Positions 50,115 to 58,915 of a stretch of DNA of 64,000 bases are shown here, piece by piece. The position numbers were made by a program, and so were the translations under genes. Under the pieces are notes generated by a model. The model saw nothing but the letters and a program-made list of their open reading frames with translations. It had not been told where the DNA came from and made no database searches. Source of the stretch: JAKQIM01 sp964633225 (GTDB lineage Bacteria; Chloroflexota; Anaerolineae; Anaerolineales; UBA4823); the NCBI GenBank assembly GCA_964633225.1, contig CAZWFQ010000005.1:1-64000 (forward strand), written 5' to 3'. Position 1 is the stretch's first letter. Every line of letters starts with the position of its first letter.

Positions 50115-50912
50115 TCAGTCACCCAGCATCCGCTGGAGATACACTTGCAGCGAAGCCGGGTCGCTGACTTGCTCGGTGTAAGCAAGAATTGCTTCACCAT
50201 CCAGCGGGTAAAGGGGATGGCAAGAGCTGGGTGCTGCGCCGCGCGGAGTATGTACCACTGCCTCGACAAACGGGGCTACCAAGTTGGCTCGCGCCAATTC
50301 AGGCACGATCTCTTCGGCAGTAATGATGACGGTGCCTGAAGCGATGGCCAATTCCTCGTCAATGGCTTTGTTAATCCCAATCTCGGCATTGCCATGTGGA
50401 TCGGCGCGTAGGGCGTGGATGACGGCAAAATCGGGGCGGATGGCAGGGAACGCTATCAATGTTTCGCCGCAATAGGGGTCGCGGATGGTTTGCACGTCGG
50501 GACGCAGGCGTGGCAGGTCTGTACCAATCCAGGCGCGACCGGGCATAAAACCTACCCCAGCCATTTGGGCTCGCAACCCCATTGCCAGGCTGGTCTCGGT
50601 CTCTTCAATGATTTCAATTGCGCCGTGCCCGGCGCAGTAAGTGAACATTGGCGCTAGCCCAAAGATCTCCAGCCCAAAATAGCAGCTTCGCACCCGCTGT
50701 ACCAGGCCTGCACCCACCAGCCAATCGCTTTCCATGCCGGCGGTGAACGAAAATAGGGTCAGCCCAGTGGGCTGGCTGCTGCGGCGGTAGCGACGCAGCA
50801 GTGCCTGTACAAAGGCCACGGGCCTGCGGTAGAGTGTCATGCCGCCCAGGGCCAGCATACTATTGGAAGAAATGCATGCCGCCGCTTCTTCGAGAGAAAT
50901 GAGTTTGTTCAC
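50115..50912 (-). CDS. CoA-transferase family I, alpha-subunit-like (glutaconate CoA-transferase A type)
   Basis: This 265-residue protein matches the alpha subunit of family I CoA-transferases: SNSMLALGGMTLYRRPVAFV at the N-terminus, GLEIFGLAPMFTYCAG, and DPYCGETLIAFPAIRPDFAVIHAL, DPHGNAEI. The beta subunit, which carries the catalytic Glu and is normally adjacent, is absent: ctpA follows. The start is GTG 50912, behind GGAGG and overlapping the nucleotidase stop (GTGA). It may pair with a distant beta subunit or have another role. Confidence 0.8.
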   Translation of the reverse strand: MNKLISLEEAAACISSNSMLALGGMTLYRRPVAFVQALLRRYRRSSQPTGLTLFSFTAGMESDWLVGAGLVQRVRSCYFGLEIFGLAPMFTYCAGHGAIEIIEETETSLAMGLRAQMAGVGFMPGRAWIGTDLPRLRPDVQTIRDPYCGETLIAFPAIRPDFAVIHALRADPHGNAEIGINKAIDEELAIASGTVIITAEEIVPELARANLVAPFVEAVVHTPRGAAPSSCHPLYPLDGEAILAYTEQVSDPASLQVYLQRMLGD

Positions 50913-51601
50913 CTGGCGGCCTCCGCCCTCGAGCTGTTGATGGCTTTTGGCAGGCTGCGGTTGTCCCACAATTGGGGCAGGGCAGCCGGCAGTTGCTGCA
51001 GGTTGTGGATGATGTGTTGGGCGGCTGGGGTGGGAGGACGATCGCCAACCAGGATGGTCAGGAAACCCATCTGGTGGGCTGGCGCCAGGTTATGGGGAGA
51101 ATCTTCGAACAGCACGCAGCGGGTTGGTTCTGTCTCACCAGATAACTCTAAGGCGCGCAAATAAGCTGTTGGATTTGGCTTGCAGGCGAACTGCATTGCG
51201 TGGATATCAATGATACCGTCGAAGCAATCTGTCACCCCCAGCACGTCCATCACCCGGCGGGCATGGTTGGTGTCGGCATTGGTGAAGATGTAACGCCGCT
51301 GGGGCAGGCTGAGCAGTAACGCGCGCAGGCTGGGGTCTGGCCTGATGTACGTATGCAAGGGTAAGTCGTGGACATAGGCCAGGTATTCTTCTGGATCAAT
51401 CTGGTGATGGGCTTGCAGGCCGCGCAGCGTAGTGCCATATTGGGCCATGTATTCTTCACGCAACTTGCTAATCTCTGCCGACGGCAGGCCCAGCAAATCT
51501 TGCATATAGTCGTGGATGCGCTGACGGATGCCATCCCATAATCCGCTGTGGGGTGGGTAGAGTGTTTCGTCAAGGTCGAAGAAGAGGGTGGTGTATTGCA
51601 T
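50909..51601 (-). CDS. HAD pyrimidine 5'-nucleotidase family protein
   Basis: This 230-residue phosphatase has HAD motif I LFFDLDETLYPPHSGLW, the signature of the SDT1/PHM8-like pyrimidine 5'-nucleotidase group. Motif II is YIFTNADTNHA, with Lys in CKPNPTAYL and motif IV VLFEDSPHNLAPAHQMG. Nucleotidase activity on UMP/CMP is inferred. A TATAAT lies 7 nt before ATG 51601 with no Shine-Dalgarno, so the mRNA should be leaderless. It is divergent from mutL with an interlocked promoter. Confidence 0.85.
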   Translation of the reverse strand: MQYTTLFFDLDETLYPPHSGLWDGIRQRIHDYMQDLLGLPSAEISKLREEYMAQYGTTLRGLQAHHQIDPEEYLAYVHDLPLHTYIRPDPSLRALLLSLPQRRYIFTNADTNHARRVMDVLGVTDCFDGIIDIHAMQFACKPNPTAYLRALELSGETEPTRCVLFEDSPHNLAPAHQMGFLTILVGDRPPTPAAQHIIHNLQQLPAALPQLWDNRSLPKAINSSRAEAAR

Positions 51602-51608
51602 GGGGAGT

Positions 51609-51614
51609 ATTATA
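51609..51614 (-). promoter_or_regulatory. -10 box (TATAAT) for the nucleotidase gene
   Basis: On the minus strand a perfect TATAAT ends 7 nt before ATG 51601. Its -35 position (about 51632-51637) falls on the -10 box of mutL, so the two promoters overlap. Confidence 0.6.
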
Positions 51615-51633
51615 CGAGATATTCAGCATTCGG

Positions 51634-51639
51634 TATAAT
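51634..51639 (+). promoter_or_regulatory. -10 box (TATAAT) for mutL, leaderless
   Basis: A perfect TATAAT ends 8 nt before ATG 51648, without a Shine-Dalgarno. Its -35 position overlaps the divergent -10 at 51609-51614. Confidence 0.6.
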
Positions 51640-51647
51640 ATAGATCT

Positions 51648-53411
51648 ATGCCTATTCATCTTTTGCCTCCTGAGGTTGCCTCACAGATTGCCGCCGGCGA
51701 GGTCGTAGAACGACCGGCCTCTGTGATCAAAGAATTGTTGGAGAATGCCCTTGACGCTGGGGCCAGCCAGATCCGTATCCATGTTGAAGGGGCGGGCAAG
51801 CGCCTGGTTGAGATTGCCGATAATGGCTGCGGCATCCCCGCGGCTGAGTTGGCGTTGGCGCTTGAACGGCATGCCACCAGTAAGCTGGAACGGGCAGCCG
51901 ATCTTTTTCGCATTGCTACGCTGGGCTTTCGCGGTGAAGCATTGGCTTCGATTGGCTCGGTGGCGCGCTTGACCATTACTTCCCGCCCGGCACAGGCCGA
52001 GGGTGGGGCGCGCCTGCGCGTGGATGGCGGCCATGCAGGTGCATTGGAGCCGGTGGGTGCACCGGTGGGAACGGTGGTGCGGGTGGAAGACCTTTTTTAT
52101 AATGTGCCTGCCCGCCTGAAATTTCTCAAGCAAGATGCTACTGAACGCCGCCATATCGATGAACTGGTCACACGGTATGCCCTGGCTTATCCGCACGTGG
52201 GTTTTCATTTGCATCAAGATGGTCGCCCGGCGCTGATGACCAGTGGAAACGGCGACCGGCGTGAGGTTTTGGCAACCCTTTATGGCGTTGACATTGCTCG
52301 CCAAATGCTGGAAGTGATCTCAGAGGAAGATGGCTTGCACGTGGCTGGTTTTATCAGCCCTACCAGCCTAACGCGCTCAAACCGGCGTGAAATCATATTC
52401 TTTGTCAATGGGCGCCCAGTACAAGATGCATCTCTGTCTACGGCACTGTTGCAAGCGTACCACACTTTGTTAATGGTCGGGCGTTACCCGCTGGCGGCTA
52501 TTTTCTTAGAAATTGACCCTGAGGCGGTGGATGTGAATGTGCACCCAACCAAGGCTGAGGTGCGTTTCCGCTCTGGTGACCAGGTATTCCGCGGTGTGCA
52601 GCGTGCTGTCCGGCGGGCGCTGTTAGCCCATAACCCTTTGCCAGAAGTTCATGCGGGTTTTGCATGGGGCAATGCCACGGCCCCTGCCTGGCCCTCAACT
52701 CAACCGAGCCTGGATTGGGGCATGGTTTCTGCTGGTTTGCAAGATGAACGATCTACTTCAGACGTGCCCCCGCTGCCGGGCCCTATCCGGCCTGTCCAAC
52801 CTGCCCTACCCGGCACTCGCATGCCTTTGCTGCGGTTGGTTGGGCAGGTGGCTTCAGCATACCTGGTGGCTGAGGGGCCAGATGGCTTATATTTGATCGA
52901 CCAGCATGCTGCCCATGAGCGTGTCTTGTTCGAGCGGTTCATGGCGCAGCGGGCCCAATCTCCGGGAGGCATCCCGGCGCAAACCCTATTAGAGCCCCAA
53001 GCGGTAGAGCTTCCATCGGCAAGCGCCCGGTTAGTTGAAGAGCAAATGAACGCGCTGAATGAACTGGGTTTCACAGTGGAGCTGTTTGGGCGTGGCACTT
53101 TTTTGGTGCGGGCCATTCCGGCATTATTGGCGGGGATGAACCCGGCCGCGGCTTTGGCGGTGCTGGTGGAAGATTTTGAAGAGGATGAGACTCCTTTACA
53201 AGCTGAGGTGGAAGCTCGCATTGTGGCGCGTGTCTGCAAACGTGCCGCAGTCAAGGCAGGGAAAGTGCTTTCAGCAGAAGAACAGCGCACGCTGCTTTCA
53301 GATTTAGAAGCTTGCCAATCGCCGCGCACTTGCCCGCATGGGCGCCCGACCATGATCCTGCTTTCAGTGGATTTGTTAGAACGCCAGTTTGGCCGCCGTG
53401 GGGCGCGCTGA
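51648..53411 (+). CDS. mutL: DNA mismatch repair protein MutL
   Basis: This 587-residue GHKL ATPase coordinates mismatch repair. The N-terminal ATPase motifs are ENALDAG, IADNGCGIP, GFRGEAL and the NGRPVQD region. The C-terminal dimerisation domain contains DQHAAHERVLFE, matching the MutL endonuclease motif DQHA-x2-E-x4-E, and CPHGRP near the end, a zinc-site element. It is therefore the nicking type of MutL rather than the E. coli type. MutS is not adjacent. Leaderless start as above. An alcohol dehydrogenase gene follows 15 nt on. Confidence 0.95.
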   Translation: MPIHLLPPEVASQIAAGEVVERPASVIKELLENALDAGASQIRIHVEGAGKRLVEIADNGCGIPAAELALALERHATSKLERAADLFRIATLGFRGEALASIGSVARLTITSRPAQAEGGARLRVDGGHAGALEPVGAPVGTVVRVEDLFYNVPARLKFLKQDATERRHIDELVTRYALAYPHVGFHLHQDGRPALMTSGNGDRREVLATLYGVDIARQMLEVISEEDGLHVAGFISPTSLTRSNRREIIFFVNGRPVQDASLSTALLQAYHTLLMVGRYPLAAIFLEIDPEAVDVNVHPTKAEVRFRSGDQVFRGVQRAVRRALLAHNPLPEVHAGFAWGNATAPAWPSTQPSLDWGMVSAGLQDERSTSDVPPLPGPIRPVQPALPGTRMPLLRLVGQVASAYLVAEGPDGLYLIDQHAAHERVLFERFMAQRAQSPGGIPAQTLLEPQAVELPSASARLVEEQMNALNELGFTVELFGRGTFLVRAIPALLAGMNPAAALAVLVEDFEEDETPLQAEVEARIVARVCKRAAVKAGKVLSAEEQRTLLSDLEACQSPRTCPHGRPTMILLSVDLLERQFGRRGAR

Positions 53412-53426
53412 GAGAGAAGGTATTTT

Positions 53427-54392
53427 GTGCAATCGCTTTGGGTAGATGATAATCGCTTATCGGTGCGCAATGACTTGCCCATACCAGAGCTAGAGGCCGG
53501 ACAGGCTTTGGTGCGTGTGCGCCTGGCAGGGATTTGCAGCACAGATCTGGCAGTGTTAGGCGGCTACTCGCCTTTTGTTGGCGTTCCCGGACATGAGTTC
53601 GTGGGACAGGTGGTGGCTGCGCCCGATGCGCCCGAATGGGTGGGCCAGCGCGTGGTGGGGGAGATCAACATTCCCTGTGGGGTTTGCGCTGCTTGCCGGG
53701 CCGGGCGTAAGACCCACTGTGAGAAGCGGGCTGCACTGGGGATCCATTCTTGGAATGGGGCTTTTGCCGAATACCTCAAGCTGCCCGTGGCTAACCTGCA
53801 TCGCGTTCCAGATACGCTTTCGGACGAGGGGGCTGTTTTTACTGAGCCGCTGGCTGCGGCCCTGGAGATCCAAGAGCAGCTGCCTGGCCTGGGCTCGGCG
53901 CGCATCCTGGTGGTGGGTGCTGGGCGATTGGGCCAATTGGTGGCCCAGAGCCTGGCCCTCACGGGCTGTGAATTACAGGTGGTTGCCCGCTATCCCCGCC
54001 AGCGCCAACTGTTGGAGCGACGGCAGATCGCCTGGCTGGAGGAAGATGCTTTGCCTATCGGCTGCATGGATGTGGTGGTCGAAGCTACCGGTTCACCGGC
54101 TGGCTTTGCGATCGCGCGCCAAGCGCTGAGAGCGCGCGGCACCCTGGTGCTCAAAAGCACCTACAAGGGGGATGTGTCGGTCAATTTATCATCGATGGTG
54201 GTGGATGAGATCACATTAATCGGTTCGCGCTGTGGCCCATTTGAGCCGGCCCTGAACTTGTTGGCCAGCGGCCAGATCGATCCCCGGGATCAAGTTGATG
54301 GTTGTTATCCATTGGCCCAGGCACAACAAGCGTATGAAGATGCGGGCCGGCATGGGCGGATCAAAATCCTTTTAGCGCCTTTTTCGGCCTAA
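53427..54392 (+). CDS. Zinc-dependent medium-chain alcohol dehydrogenase
   Basis: This 321-residue MDR enzyme has catalytic zinc ligands Cys in AGICSTDLAVL and His-Glu in PGHEFVGQVV. The structural zinc site has four Cys in CGVCAACRAGRKTHC. The NAD(P) fold has LVVGAGRLGQLVAQS. The protein is shorter than typical (about 340-350). Substrate is unknown. The start is GTG 53427 behind GAGAAGG. It is probably co-transcribed with mutL. Its stop overlaps the convergent histidine kinase by 4 nt. Confidence 0.88.
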   Translation: MQSLWVDDNRLSVRNDLPIPELEAGQALVRVRLAGICSTDLAVLGGYSPFVGVPGHEFVGQVVAAPDAPEWVGQRVVGEINIPCGVCAACRAGRKTHCEKRAALGIHSWNGAFAEYLKLPVANLHRVPDTLSDEGAVFTEPLAAALEIQEQLPGLGSARILVVGAGRLGQLVAQSLALTGCELQVVARYPRQRQLLERRQIAWLEEDALPIGCMDVVVEATGSPAGFAIARQALRARGTLVLKSTYKGDVSVNLSSMVVDEITLIGSRCGPFEPALNLLASGQIDPRDQVDGCYPLAQAQQAYEDAGRHGRIKILLAPFSA

Positions 54393-55582
54393 GGCGCCAG
54401 TGACATCGGTAAATGTACTGAGAATGTAGTGCCCTTGCCGACTGCGCTCTCTACATCGATGCTGCCATTGTGGGCTTCTACGATGCGCTTGCAGATTGAA
54501 AGCCCTAGCCCAGTACCGGATGACATATCTTCTAAACCTGGCACGCGGAAGAATTTTTGGAACATGTTCGGCAAGCTTTCGGGCGGGATGCCCGGCCCCG
54601 TATCACGCACCGAGATCACCACGTCTTCATCTGCGTTGGCCTTGATCCAAATACTGCCAGCCGGGCTGTTGTATTTAATGGCATTGCTTACCAGGTTCAG
54701 CACCACCTGTTTGATCTTGTCCTGGTCGGCATAGACGGGCGGCAGCTCGGGGGATGCATCAAGGTACAGAGTAAGGCCTTTTTCGATGGCCCGGCTGTGC
54801 ATCATCTCATGACAGTCTTGCAACAGCTTACCCAGGTCAAAATGACTGGGGTGGAATTGGGCCCGCCCCGATTCAAGGCGTGCCAGATCCAGGAAGGATG
54901 TGGTCATCTCGGAAAGACGAAAGATTTCATCGCGGATGATCTCGGAAATGCGGCTGCGCTGCTCGTCGGGCACGTCTGTGCGCAGCAGCAAGTGAACGGC
55001 TGTGTTCAACGATGCCAAAGGTGTGCGGAGCTCGTGGACCAGGTCGGCGATCAGGTCAGATTGCTGGAAGAGACGAGCATTCTCGATCGCCACGGCTGCC
55101 TGAGCGCCCAGGGTAATCAGGATCTCCTGGTCTTCGATGGTGAATTCGCCATTACGTTTGTTGATGGCTTCCAAAGCACCCACTACTTTGTCTTTGGTGA
55201 TCAAAGGTGCTCCCAAGAGCGAACGGGTGTTGGTGTTGGTAATCTTGGCGACGTTGGAGAAATGACGCTTGTCCTGGCTGGTGTCTGAGATGATGATGGG
55301 TTGGCGGTGTGTAACAATCCAGCCAGCAATGCTTGAATCAACAGGCACGCTCAGGCCGCTCATCATGGGTTGATCGAGGTTGGTGGCGGCCTCAAAATAT
55401 AATTCGCCTTTAACGTGGTCGTAAAGAAGGATGGAAGCCTGTTCCGATTCACACAGCTCGGCGGCTATTTGGACAATGCGCCGCAGCAGGGTATCCAGGT
55501 CAAGTGTGGAAGCCAGGTCGCGCGAAAGCTCAATCAACCGTTGGTAACGATTGACAATGGGGGGAATTTTACGCTTGGGCAT
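54389..55582 (-). CDS. GAF-domain sensor histidine kinase
   Basis: This 397-residue soluble kinase has a GAF domain at about 25-165 (TLLRRIVQIAAELCESEQASILLYD, ITLGAQAAVAIENARLF). The HisKA has DLVHELRTPLASL with the phosphorylated His near 187. The HATPase_c has the N box NLVSNAIKYNS, G1 RDTGPGIPPESL and G2 SSGTGLGLSICK. No transmembrane segment is seen, so it senses a cytoplasmic signal. It lies 90 nt downstream of a receiver-CpaE gene on the same strand, forming a two-component pair. Confidence 0.92.
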   Translation of the reverse strand: MPKRKIPPIVNRYQRLIELSRDLASTLDLDTLLRRIVQIAAELCESEQASILLYDHVKGELYFEAATNLDQPMMSGLSVPVDSSIAGWIVTHRQPIIISDTSQDKRHFSNVAKITNTNTRSLLGAPLITKDKVVGALEAINKRNGEFTIEDQEILITLGAQAAVAIENARLFQQSDLIADLVHELRTPLASLNTAVHLLLRTDVPDEQRSRISEIIRDEIFRLSEMTTSFLDLARLESGRAQFHPSHFDLGKLLQDCHEMMHSRAIEKGLTLYLDASPELPPVYADQDKIKQVVLNLVSNAIKYNSPAGSIWIKANADEDVVISVRDTGPGIPPESLPNMFQKFFRVPGLEDMSSGTGLGLSICKRIVEAHNGSIDVESAVGKGTTFSVHLPMSLAP

Positions 55583-55672
55583 TCAGTACCTCTCTTGCAA
55601 GCCGGCTGGCGGGCTCGGCTACAGTGGGGCGGCTTGCGGGAGCTTCTTCTGGCAGTTAAAGCAAGAGACAGC

Positions 55673-56848
55673 TTATTCTTTTGTCCGAACGCGTTTGGCA
55701 ATGCTGTCTGCCAGCTTGAAAAACTGCTGCGAAGTCAGGTTATCAGGGTGCTGCGAAACGAGGGCTGCATTGGCCCGCGCTGCCTGGTAAATAAGCTCGG
55801 GGGCAGCGGTGAACACAATGCCAATGGTATGTTTAAATTCTTTCTGCACCTGGGCCAGAGAGAACTGCATTTCAGAGCGTTGGCGGTTATATAGCACCGA
55901 GTTCACACGGCCTTCACCAAAGCCGCGTCCGGCCAATTCTTCTAGCAGCAGTTGAGAGCGGGTAATTGTGGTGGGGATTGGTTCCAGGGCAAGGATCAAT
56001 TCGTCACAAACTGCCAGCACTTTATCTGTGATTGGAGAAATGGCTGGGCCAAGATCCAGGACAATGTAATTGGCCTGGTATGAAAGGTGGCGAGTAATCA
56101 TCTCAAAGTGTGCATTGGCTGCCATGTACTTGGCATCTACTGGGTTATATGATGACAGCAGCAGCCGCACGTCGGATTTGTGCGTTAACAGCTCAGACTC
56201 GACATCCTTTGGGCCAATCTCGGCAGGGTTCTTTTGCAGCAGACGGTTCATCCCTTCGGGATTTAGGTAGCCCAATTCAAGTGCCAGGCTGCCTTCACCG
56301 GGGCGCAGCTCAGCTACGATCACATCCTTGCGGGTGCGTGTGCGCAGGCAGATACCCAGGTTGATGGCAATCGTCGATACGCCCAACCCGCCTTTGGCGG
56401 CAATGACACCAATTACATACCCGCGTTCGCGAGATGGGGCTGCCGGAACAGCCGGGCTGCCGGTTTTGCGCCCTCGCGCCAGCACGGCTTTGACATGTGC
56501 AAATAGCTCGCGGGGCTGGGTGGGCTTGGTAAGATAATCATCTACGCCCGCTTCAAAACCCATCACCTTATCATCCACCTGAGACTTGGCCGTGAACATG
56601 ATGATGGGTGTCGATGCAGTGGATGTGTTGGCGCGCAGGCGCCGGGTGACCTCATAGCCATCCATATCTGGCATCATGACATCCAGTAAGATCAATTCGG
56701 GCTTCTCAGCCATTGCCATGGCCAATGCTTGTTGGCCGTTGCTGGCGGCTACAATTTGGTAGCCTTGGCGCTGCAACATCAAGCCAACCAGGCGCAGGGT
56801 ATCGACATCATCGTCTACAACTAAGATTTTTTCAGGCATGGAGGTCAC
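55673..56848 (-). CDS. Receiver domain fused to a CpaE-like ATPase
   Basis: This 391-residue protein has a complete receiver domain at 1-125 (ILVVDDDVDTLRLVG, LILLDVMMPDMDGYEVTRRL, switch Thr in MFTAKS, Lys in LTKPTQPREL). A linker leads to a ParA/MinD-like domain at about 143-390 (GVIAAKGGLGVSTIAINLG). The signature Lys after GLG is Val, as is common in CpaE, so ATP hydrolysis is doubtful. CpaE-type proteins position Tad pili, but no pilus genes are in this window. A TTGCCT-17-TAGACT promoter and AAGGAG precede it. The histidine kinase follows. Confidence 0.85.
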   Translation of the reverse strand: MTSMPEKILVVDDDVDTLRLVGLMLQRQGYQIVAASNGQQALAMAMAEKPELILLDVMMPDMDGYEVTRRLRANTSTASTPIIMFTAKSQVDDKVMGFEAGVDDYLTKPTQPRELFAHVKAVLARGRKTGSPAVPAAPSRERGYVIGVIAAKGGLGVSTIAINLGICLRTRTRKDVIVAELRPGEGSLALELGYLNPEGMNRLLQKNPAEIGPKDVESELLTHKSDVRLLLSSYNPVDAKYMAANAHFEMITRHLSYQANYIVLDLGPAISPITDKVLAVCDELILALEPIPTTITRSQLLLEELAGRGFGEGRVNSVLYNRQRSEMQFSLAQVQKEFKHTIGIVFTAAPELIYQAARANAALVSQHPDNLTSQQFFKLADSIAKRVRTKE

Positions 56849-56882
56849 TCCTTACAAAGATGACAGTCTATTTTGTATTGTC

Positions 56883-56911
56883 AGTCTAGCATAAACATTC
56901 AATCCAGGCAA
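56883..56911 (-). promoter_or_regulatory. Promoter TTGCCT-17-TAGACT (extended TG) for the two-component operon
   Basis: On the minus strand, TTGCCT (56911-56906) and TGC-TAGACT (-10 at 56888-56883) are 17 nt apart. The leader is about 30 nt and carries AAGGAG. Confidence 0.6.
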
Positions 56912-56933
56912 GAGGATTAGGGGGATTTTAAGC

Positions 56934-56939
56934 TATAAT
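56934..56939 (+). promoter_or_regulatory. -10 box (TATAAT) for tilS, leaderless or nearly so
   Basis: A perfect TATAAT ends 9 nt before ATG 56949. There is no Shine-Dalgarno and no clear -35. Confidence 0.55.
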
Positions 56940-56948
56940 GACGCTAAG

Positions 56949-58239
56949 ATGCTAAAAGTGGTGCGCCAAGTTTTACAAAAAGATTGTTTTCTTGAGCCAG
57001 ATGGCCTGCTGGTAGTCGGAGTGTCAGGTGGACCAGACAGCCTGTGCCTGTTGGATCTATTACGGCGCGCCGGTTACAGGCCGTTGGTGGCGCATTTGAA
57101 TCATGGTCTGCGGCCCGAAGCCGCCCAGGATGCAGAAAGCGTGGCTGGCCTGGCGGCTCGTTTCGGCCTGCCCTACGTCCAGGCTGAGATTGATACACTG
57201 GCTTATGCCAAGGCGCATGGCCTCTCAATTGAAGAAGCAGCGCGTATATTGCGTTATCAATTCTTGTTTGAGCAGGCTCGCCAGCAGCATGCCCAGGCGG
57301 TGGCAGTGGGGCACACAGCCGATGACCAGATTGAAACAGTCTTAATGCATCTGCTGCGTGGTGCAGGCCTGGCGGGTTTGAAGGGGATGGTTTGCCGCCT
57401 ACTGCCCAATCCGTGGAGCAGCGAGATTGCCTTGCTGCGTCCGATGTTGAGCATCTGGCGCTCGCAGATTGTGGAGTACTGTGAGTATCATGGCCTGGAG
57501 CCGGTCTTGGACCGCAGTAACCTGGATACCACCTATTTTCGCAACCGGCTGCGTCACGAGTTGATCCCTTACCTGGAAGGCTTTCAGCCGCGCTTACGCT
57601 CGAGCCTGGCGCGTATGGCTGAGGTATTGGCAGGGGAGGATCTGGTCTTGCAAAGCGTGGTTGAATCTGCCTGGCAGCAGTCTGTCTTGCGGCAGGGCGA
57701 AGGCTACGTGGTTTTTGACCGGCAAGCCCTGGCAGGCTTTCAGCCGGGCGTTCAGCGGCGTTTGTTGCGAAAAGCAATTGAGATCCACCGGCCCGGGCTG
57801 CGCGATATTGATTTTGATGACATTGAGCGCGGCCTGGCTTTTCTGGCGGCACCACCACAGACGAACCAGGTTGACCTGGTGGCAGGGCTGGGATTGTTCT
57901 TAGAGCAGGGCTGCCTTTGGNNNNNNNNNNNNNNNNNNNNNNNNNNNNNNNNNNNNNNNNNNNNNNNNNNNNNNNNNNNNNNNNNNNNNNNNNNNNNNNN
58001 NNNNNNNNNNNNNNNNNNNNTTTCGGCCTTTGGGTTTGGCTGGACGGGTTGCCAAATTGTCAGACATAATGATAAACTTAAAGCTCCCGCGCCGGGCTCG
58101 CCGCAACTGGCCTTTAGTGTGTTCGGGTCAGGAGATTGTGTGGCTGCCGGGTTACCGCTTGGGGCATGTGGTGCGCGTCCAACCCACAACGCGCCGGGTC
58201 ATACATCTGCATTTATATCGAGGAGAGGTGATGAGATGA
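56949..58239 (+). CDS. tilS: tRNA(Ile)-lysidine synthase (interrupted by a gap)
   Basis: TilS attaches lysine to C34 of tRNA-Ile(CAU) so that it reads AUA. The N-terminal PP-loop ATPase has VGVSGGPDSLCLLDLL (SGGxDS near 26-31), AHLNHGLRPEAAQDA and VGHTADDQIETVLMHLLRG. The central TilS domain follows, to about residue 324 before the gap. Beyond the gap the C-terminal domain is visible (GRVAKLSDIMINLKLPRRARRNWPLVCS, EIVWLPGYR), ending TGA 58237-58239. The frame changes nominally across the gap, as expected for an unknown gap size. The stop overlaps the DUF47 start (ATGA). Confidence 0.92.
57921..58020. other. Scaffold gap (100 N)
   Basis: Exactly 100 N inside tilS, probably of unknown true length. 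Confidence 0.95.
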
Positions 58240-58862
58240 AGTGGTTCAAGCGTAAACAAAAGAAACCCAACCGTTTTTTGGAACTGCTTGTGCAGCAGGC
58301 CGAATTAACGGTCAAGGGGATGGAGATCTTGAAACAGTACATGGCAGAGCCGGATGAGGGCCTGCGTGAACAGTTAGATAAGGTCGAAAAAGAAGCGGAT
58401 GAAGTGCGTCGCATCTTGATCGATGATCTGAATCACACATTTGTCACGCCTTTTGACCGGGAAGACATCTTTTCGTTGTCGCTGGCCATTGATGACATGG
58501 TCGACTATGCTAATTCAACCTTGGACGAAATGGTGATGCTGAAGGTTAAACCCAACCAGTACCTGGGTAGGATCGCTTCGTTGCTATCCGATGCGGCGGT
58601 AGAGATCAACCGCTCGGTGCTGCGCCTGGAAGACCATCCCAACGTGGCAAACGATCATGCCGTGCGCGCCAAAGCTCTGGAAAACAGGGTGGAATATGTG
58701 TATCGTGAGTCGTTGGTAGACCTGTTCTCAGCGCCCAAAGACCTGGATGGGGTGATGAAGATTCTTAAGCTGCGTGAGATTTATCGCCACTTGTCGAATG
58801 CCGCTGATCGCGGCGACCAGGCCGCTAACGTGATTGGTGATATTGTGGTGAAGTGGATGTGA
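58236..58862 (+). CDS. DUF47/PhoU-like phosphate transport regulator
   Basis: This 208-residue all-helical protein of the DUF47 family (PhoU-like four-helix repeats) has KEADEVRRILIDDLNHTFVTPFDREDIFSLSLAIDDMVD, with the metal-binding E/D-x3-D type motifs of the family. Members usually accompany PitA-type phosphate transporters, but none is adjacent here. It is translationally coupled to tilS through ATGA and GAGGAG. A strong bidirectional terminator follows. Confidence 0.9.
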   Translation: MKWFKRKQKKPNRFLELLVQQAELTVKGMEILKQYMAEPDEGLREQLDKVEKEADEVRRILIDDLNHTFVTPFDREDIFSLSLAIDDMVDYANSTLDEMVMLKVKPNQYLGRIASLLSDAAVEINRSVLRLEDHPNVANDHAVRAKALENRVEYVYRESLVDLFSAPKDLDGVMKILKLREIYRHLSNAADRGDQAANVIGDIVVKWM

Positions 58863-58869
58863 TCTATTG

Positions 58870-58915
58870 TTCTTAAACAAAAAGCGGGCCAACCGGCCCG
58901 CTTTTTGTTTAAGAA
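58870..58915. terminator. Bidirectional terminator overlapping the recombinase stop
   Basis: A perfect 21-bp stem (58870-58890 with 58895-58915) has a 4-nt loop and A5/T5 tracts. On the minus strand it includes the stop codon of the recombinase-like gene (58911-58909). Confidence 0.9.
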
